NCBI GenBank assembly: GCA_937907165.1
Contig: CALCUH010000154.1
Location: 1-10,225, forward strand
Reading direction: 5' to 3'
DNA: 10,225 bases
From: an uncultured Bacteroidales bacterium
GTDB lineage: Bacteria; Bacteroidota; Bacteroidia; Bacteroidales; Paludibacteraceae
Part shown: piece after piece, positions 6,504 to 10,225 of the stretch
Layout: every line of letters begins with the position of its first letter
Position numbering within the stretch: the stretch's first letter is position 1
The notes under the pieces: model-generated
What the model saw: the letters and a program-made list of their open reading frames with translations, nothing else
What the model was told of the DNA's origin: nothing
Database searches by the model: none
Program-made: the position numbers and the translations under genes

Positions 6504-9437
6504 ATGTTGTCAATTATGATGAAAAATACTTTTAACATTATATTTTCTCGAATAGGTAGGTTGTTGGACATTCTATTGTCAAAGATATATTTTCCTACCT
6601 TTAAATTTTACGAAGAGAAATGGAATGAATTCCATTGTTTCAGCCACAGGAAACGATTAAATAAACCGCTTTGGTTCGTATTGGGATTGAGCCTCACTTT
6701 ATCTTCTTCTATCTCTATTTCGGCTACGGAATATTCTATGCAAAAGTCTAGTATTTCTCATGAAAGTGTTGTGGATATAGATGATTTTTCCAATGATTTT
6801 GATAATCAAATAACACCTTCGGAAGAAATCCGAATTATAAAATTTATAGGAAATCGATGTGCTGTAGATATTCCTGATAGTGTTCGTGACAATAAAGGAA
6901 CCTATCCTGTGACCGAGATAGCTTCATATGCTTTTTCTAACCGTAAAGATGTATATGAGATATTAGTGCCTAAAACGGTAAAATCCATAGGAGAAGGCGC
7001 TTTTTCATATTGTGAAAAGTTGGTTTATGTTTCAATTCTTGCGGATTTGGATTCAATTCAAGATCAAACATTTTACTCATGCTCTGATTTGTCTGATTTT
7101 AAAATTCCTAGAACCGTAAAACACATAGGGCATTCAGCGTTTGCTTATTGTGGCATGGATACGATTCGAATACCTGCCTCTGTAACATCATTAGGCATAC
7201 CCGATAGGTATAATGGACCATCTCCTACCTATCTGTTCTCGGATTCCGTGTTTGTGACACCTGGTCCTGGATTTGACTCTTATAAAATTTCGGAAGTCAG
7301 GAAATTAAAGGATTATGTTTCAAAAGATGGCATACTCTATTCCAGGAAGATGGACACCTTGGTGAAATGTTCTCCCGAGAAAATAGGGAAGGTACATATT
7401 CCGAATACTGTGAAATGTATAGACGAGTATGCTTTCTTAAAGTGTGAGGAAATAACCGAGGTCGATATTCCGGAAAGTGTCGATTCGATAGGAAAGTATG
7501 CTTTTTATGGTTGCGAAAAATTATCGTCTGTTCCTAGTCTGGGCAATGCCAGGTCAATTGGTGAAGGCACATTTGAAAAATGTGTGCTTTTGGAGAAACT
7601 CGTCATTCCGGCTTCTGTGAGGCAAATAAAAGATAGACCTTTTAGTTTTTATAATTGTGGTTTGAAATCTCTTTCGATTTTGAATCCCCAAATATCTGTT
7701 AATGGTTATTATGACTTGCCATGTGAAAATCTATCCAATTTGACATTGTCCGCCTCTTTACTTTTAAAAAAAGAATTCTTGGAAAAATGTGCAAACAAAA
7801 AATCAATACATTTAATTGATTCAGATCCCAACTATAAGCTCCATGAAGGATTGGTCTATTCTAAAAACATGGACACTTTGTACTATTGCGACAGGGGGAA
7901 GAAGGGTAAAGTGGTTATGCCTAATAGTGTACGACATATTGGGAAATGGGCTTTTGCTTATTGTGATAGCCTAATCGAGATTGTTATTCCTGAATCAGTT
8001 GTCTCTATTGATGATCATGCATTTGAAAATTGCAAGAATTTGACGTCTCTTATTATTCCTAATTCTGTAAAAAAGGTGGGATGGCGTTTCTTGGATGGGT
8101 GTGAAAAATTATCGTCAGTAAATATTCCTGCGGATTGCAATTTTGAAAAATTTCCTTTGTCCTATAGACTACAAAACAAACTCAATGTGATGATCGATAG
8201 TTGCATCTATTCCGGCGATACGACCACACTCATTCAATATAAACACAACGGAGGAAAAGTAACATTTCCGAAGTCCTTGAAAATTATTGAACCAAGAAGC
8301 TTTCATGCTTCTACTCTAGATTCACTTTTTATTCCAGAAGGAGTGACAAGAATAGAACCATTTACTTTTTTTGGGGGAAAGTATGTACATCTTCCGAACT
8401 CTCTCAGATACATTGGTCCCCATGTTTTCTCTTCTAATTTGAGGCATATTAATATACCACTATCCGTTGATACAATTGAAACAGAATTTTATGTAGGTGA
8501 TAATGGTTATTCTACAAGTTTTAAAGGTAAAACTAATAGTACAGGGGTGGGATTTTCTGATTCCACCAATTTGGGTTTGGTCATCTATTCCAATGGGACG
8601 AAATGTTTAGGTTGGGTGGGAGACCATAAGCAGTGTAAGCAAGTAAGGTTGCCTAAAACGGTTACATACATTAATAGTGGAGCCTTTCTATTATGCGAGG
8701 ATTTATGTAAGATAAAAATTCCCAAGCATGTGAATTTCATCGGTAAAGAAGCGTTTTGCGGTACAAACCTAAAACGTGTAGAAATTCCCCAAAATGTCAT
8801 TGTGATTAATGATCGTTCATTCTTTTGTTGTATTAATTTAAGGGAAGTGGAATTACCGAAAAATTTGAAAACAATCGGGGAAGAGGCCTTTTATGATTGC
8901 CGTAATTTGCAAAGTATAGACATTCCTTCCAGTGTGGAGTTTATTGGAAAAGAAGCATTCTCTTTATGTTTGGGATTAAAGACATTGCGATTGCCCGATT
9001 CTCTAAAAAAAATGGGAAGCGAGGCTTTTGCCTATTGTTTCGATTTGGAATCCGTGACGATGCCCGATTCTTATCACTCGGATACGCTTGATGCTTTTGT
9101 GGGGTGTCGAAATTTGAAGGAGATTAAGGTTGGTAAGAATAATAAATACTATGTATTTATGGATGGCATTCTTTACAACAAGGATATGACGAAACTGTGC
9201 CTATGTCCAGGCGGGAAGTCGGGCAATATTGTTGTGCCCGAAGGCGTCAAGGAGATAGCTCCTGCGGCATTTAGCGGATGTACGAAAATTAGTAGCATCA
9301 CATTGCCGACTACCATCACCTCCATTAGCAGGTCCCCTTTTGGGAATTGTTATAATTTCGTTTTGCGTCTGCCTGCTTCGAAGAAGGATATGGTTCTACT
9401 AGAGTTGGAGAATGTGGAGGTGGAGTATTATGAATGA
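6504..9437 (+). CDS. BspA-like leucine-rich-repeat (LRR_5) surface or secreted protein
   Basis: About 977 residues from the ATG at 6504. The frame is open back to 6438, but that start would overlap the previous gene by 53 bases; 6516 and 6519 are other choices. A hydrophobic segment (WFVLGLSLTLSSSISISA, about 6675-6730) looks like a signal peptide, but it comes after some 55 residues of basic, amphipathic N-terminus. The rest is built of roughly 25 units of the BspA type (P-x-S-V-x-x-I-G-x-x-A-F-x-x-C-x-x-L). Five inserts of the form G-I-L-Y-S-x-x-M-D-T-L start near 7326, 7848, 8196, 8571 and 9162. No C-terminal type IX sorting domain or anchor is visible; it ends with VEYYE. BspA-like proteins of Bacteroidales often bind host matrix proteins or other bacteria. 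That role is inferred from the family. It is the second gene of the operon with the secreted protein. Confidence 0.92.
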   Translation: MLSIMMKNTFNIIFSRIGRLLDILLSKIYFPTFKFYEEKWNEFHCFSHRKRLNKPLWFVLGLSLTLSSSISISATEYSMQKSSISHESVVDIDDFSNDFDNQITPSEEIRIIKFIGNRCAVDIPDSVRDNKGTYPVTEIASYAFSNRKDVYEILVPKTVKSIGEGAFSYCEKLVYVSILADLDSIQDQTFYSCSDLSDFKIPRTVKHIGHSAFAYCGMDTIRIPASVTSLGIPDRYNGPSPTYLFSDSVFVTPGPGFDSYKISEVRKLKDYVSKDGILYSRKMDTLVKCSPEKIGKVHIPNTVKCIDEYAFLKCEEITEVDIPESVDSIGKYAFYGCEKLSSVPSLGNARSIGEGTFEKCVLLEKLVIPASVRQIKDRPFSFYNCGLKSLSILNPQISVNGYYDLPCENLSNLTLSASLLLKKEFLEKCANKKSIHLIDSDPNYKLHEGLVYSKNMDTLYYCDRGKKGKVVMPNSVRHIGKWAFAYCDSLIEIVIPESVVSIDDHAFENCKNLTSLIIPNSVKKVGWRFLDGCEKLSSVNIPADCNFEKFPLSYRLQNKLNVMIDSCIYSGDTTTLIQYKHNGGKVTFPKSLKIIEPRSFHASTLDSLFIPEGVTRIEPFTFFGGKYVHLPNSLRYIGPHVFSSNLRHINIPLSVDTIETEFYVGDNGYSTSFKGKTNSTGVGFSDSTNLGLVIYSNGTKCLGWVGDHKQCKQVRLPKTVTYINSGAFLLCEDLCKIKIPKHVNFIGKEAFCGTNLKRVEIPQNVIVINDRSFFCCINLREVELPKNLKTIGEEAFYDCRNLQSIDIPSSVEFIGKEAFSLCLGLKTLRLPDSLKKMGSEAFAYCFDLESVTMPDSYHSDTLDAFVGCRNLKEIKVGKNNKYYVFMDGILYNKDMTKLCLCPGGKSGNIVVPEGVKEIAPAAFSGCTKISSITLPTTITSISRSPFGNCYNFVLRLPASKKDMVLLELENVEVEYYE

Positions 9438-9629
9438 GGATTTGTTCCCTCCCTATGGGGTCAGGTGTGGGGATATTATATGGCTCATAAACAGACAAGA
9501 AAATTGATTTGTCTTTGATTTCTTTGACCTTGCTGCCTTTATTTATGTCCCATCTTATGTAGTTGAGAAAATTCCCAAAGATGAATAAAATATTTGCAAA
9601 GATAGAAAGTCATCCCCGAATAAATATAA
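9438..9629. other. Spacer with weak terminator-like hairpin and a possible coding remnant
   Basis: No complete gene. A weak hairpin pairs AGACAA (9493-9498) with TTGTCT (9509-9514) and is followed by a T-rich run, a poor candidate terminator for the BspA-like gene. A frame open from 9508 to the stop at 9586-9588 reads FFDLAAFIYVPSYVVEKIP near its end and has no start codon; it may be a remnant or chance. A minus-strand TATCTTTG (9597-9604) fits the promoter consensus, with no good minus-strand gene behind it. Confidence 0.4.
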
Positions 9630-9660
9630 TTGGTTGTAAGTCCAAATTTTTCTAACTTTG
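9630..9660 (+). promoter_or_regulatory. Promoter upstream of the remnant and the last gene
   Basis: TTG at 9630-9632, a 20-base gap, then TAACTTTG at 9653-9660, a perfect TAnnTTTG. The -7 element overlaps the left arm of an inverted repeat. Confidence 0.6.
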
Positions 9661-9700
9661 TGTCTCTTCCAGCTGCAAAGTTGAAAGAAGAGACAAAGTT
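9654..9700. repeat. Imperfect inverted repeat at the promoter
   Basis: The left arm AACTTTGTGTCTCTTC (9654-9669) pairs with the right arm GAAGAGACAAAGTT (9687-9700). Nine inner bases pair without interruption (TGTCTCTTC with GAAGAGACA), or all 14 bases of the right arm pair if two bases in the left arm bulge out. A third CAAAGTT lies in the loop (9676-9682). Confidence 0.7.
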
Positions 9701-9829
9701 CATCCCGAACTATTCGCATTGCCTGACGGCTCCATCGCAACTCGATATGACGTCAATGGCAATGTGGTGAAGAGGTATGAGTATACAAAAACTAAAGATA
9801 ATAATTATGTATGGAATGAGCTTAAATAA
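9656..9829 (+). pseudogene. Start-less C-terminal remnant resembling an RHS/YD repeat end
   Basis: A frame open from a stop at 9653-9655 to the TAA at 9827-9829 contains no Met. From about 9701 it reads as real protein: HPELFALPDGS, then TRYDVNGNVVKRYEYTK and finally YVWNELK. The Y-D-x-x-G-N-x-x-x-x-Y-x-Y spacing resembles the YD repeats of RHS-type proteins, but one unit is too little to assign a family. It looks like the 3' end of a gene whose 5' part has been lost. The last codons overlap the start of the next gene by 14 bases, which suggests the two were once translationally coupled. An alternative is a short leader peptide with an unusual start codon. Confidence 0.45.
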
Positions 9830-10225
9830 TTTGGCCTTTAAAAATTTGGGTGACGTAATGTTACAATTCAATGGTGTTGAGTATGGCTTACATCAATACA
9901 TAGGGAAAACATCGGAATTTGTACCAATTGATTATCAGAATGCCTCTCAGTTCGATATTCATAGAGAGCAAGATTGGCGTCGTTACTATGACCTATTAAG
10001 CAACAATGATATTGTTATCGATAGTATAAGGGTATGGTCATCGTTTGAAAGGTTGCCTGGGGTGATGCCCTACGAGGAATATTGTTCCATCATCAAACAG
10101 ATACTTGAAGACCCGAAATACTCTGAAGATTTAGCGAAATATTCCGATTTGAGTTATTGGTTCGTGCCTTTTCATACGATTCGACCCTCCGAGGTGGATG
10201 TGTTCTACAGATACGAATGCAATAT
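9816..10225 (+). CDS. Protein of unknown function, N-terminal part (cut by window end)
   Basis: 136 complete codons from the ATG at 9816, open to the window edge. It begins MSLNNLAFKNLGDVMLQFNG. I do not recognise the family. It has no signal peptide or membrane segment, is acidic and rich in aromatic residues (for example DWRRYYDLL and YWFVPFH), and looks like a soluble cytoplasmic protein. Met15 (9858) is a possible later start. The frame starts inside the last codons of the preceding remnant. In toxin-immunity loci the immunity gene often overlaps or abuts the toxin's 3' end in this way, so an orphan immunity protein is one possibility, resting only on context. It is read from the promoter at 9630-9660. 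Confidence 0.7.
   Translation, partial: MSLNNLAFKNLGDVMLQFNGVEYGLHQYIGKTSEFVPIDYQNASQFDIHREQDWRRYYDLLSNNDIVIDSIRVWSSFERLPGVMPYEEYCSIIKQILEDPKYSEDLAKYSDLSYWFVPFHTIRPSEVDVFYRYECN

Noticed and set aside
9555..9740. Minus-strand frame of 61 codons near the last promoter
   Set aside because: It crosses the inverted repeat and overlaps the protein-like remnant on the other strand; no recognisable features.

Overview
The window looks like a chromosomal or accessory stretch from a Bacteroidales bacterium (Bacteroides, Parabacteroides or Prevotella type; genus not resolved). The reasons are: several promoters of the Bacteroidetes type (TTG, then about 18-22 bases, then TAnnTTTG), no obvious Shine-Dalgarno sequences before the starts, a large BspA-type leucine-rich-repeat protein, a signal peptide ending in a Gln mature start, and a short repeat element of a kind I associate with this order. 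No rRNA, tRNA or CRISPR array was seen.

Left part (1-5002, moderate GC). On the minus strand is the 5' end of an aldo/keto reductase of the YghZ type, cut by the window edge. Divergent from it, on the plus strand, are a small four-cysteine protein with an internal lipobox-like segment and, 10 bases later, a divergent DprA/Smf-like Rossmann protein, probably one operon. A separate promoter precedes a complete UvrD/Rep-type superfamily 1A helicase of 670 residues, followed 42 bases later by a six-bladed TolB/PD40-type beta-propeller protein without a signal peptide. The DprA-like protein and the helicase both belong to families that act on DNA, so this block may be a DNA-handling module, but nothing here proves they work together.

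Middle (5003-5650, no gene). The propeller gene ends inside a TTAAGAA heptamer repeat. Then comes a 292-base element with perfect 14-base terminal inverted repeats (MITE-like, or an internally deleted insertion sequence). Inside it are a terminator-like hairpin with a T tract and a second short hairpin. The rest is AT-rich, with a clear promoter just before the next gene.

Right part (5651-10225, clearly AT-richer). A secreted protein of unknown function is followed after about 13 bases by a BspA-like surface or secreted protein of roughly 980 residues, made of LRR_5 repeats broken by five beta-hairpin-like insert modules. Downstream is about 220 bases without a real gene, then a promoter overlapping a long imperfect inverted repeat. 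A start-less coding remnant resembling an RHS/YD repeat end follows, and an unknown protein starts inside the last codons of that remnant and runs off the window. The layout suggests a decayed or rearranged accessory locus, perhaps an old toxin-immunity locus, next to a more stable core-like region.
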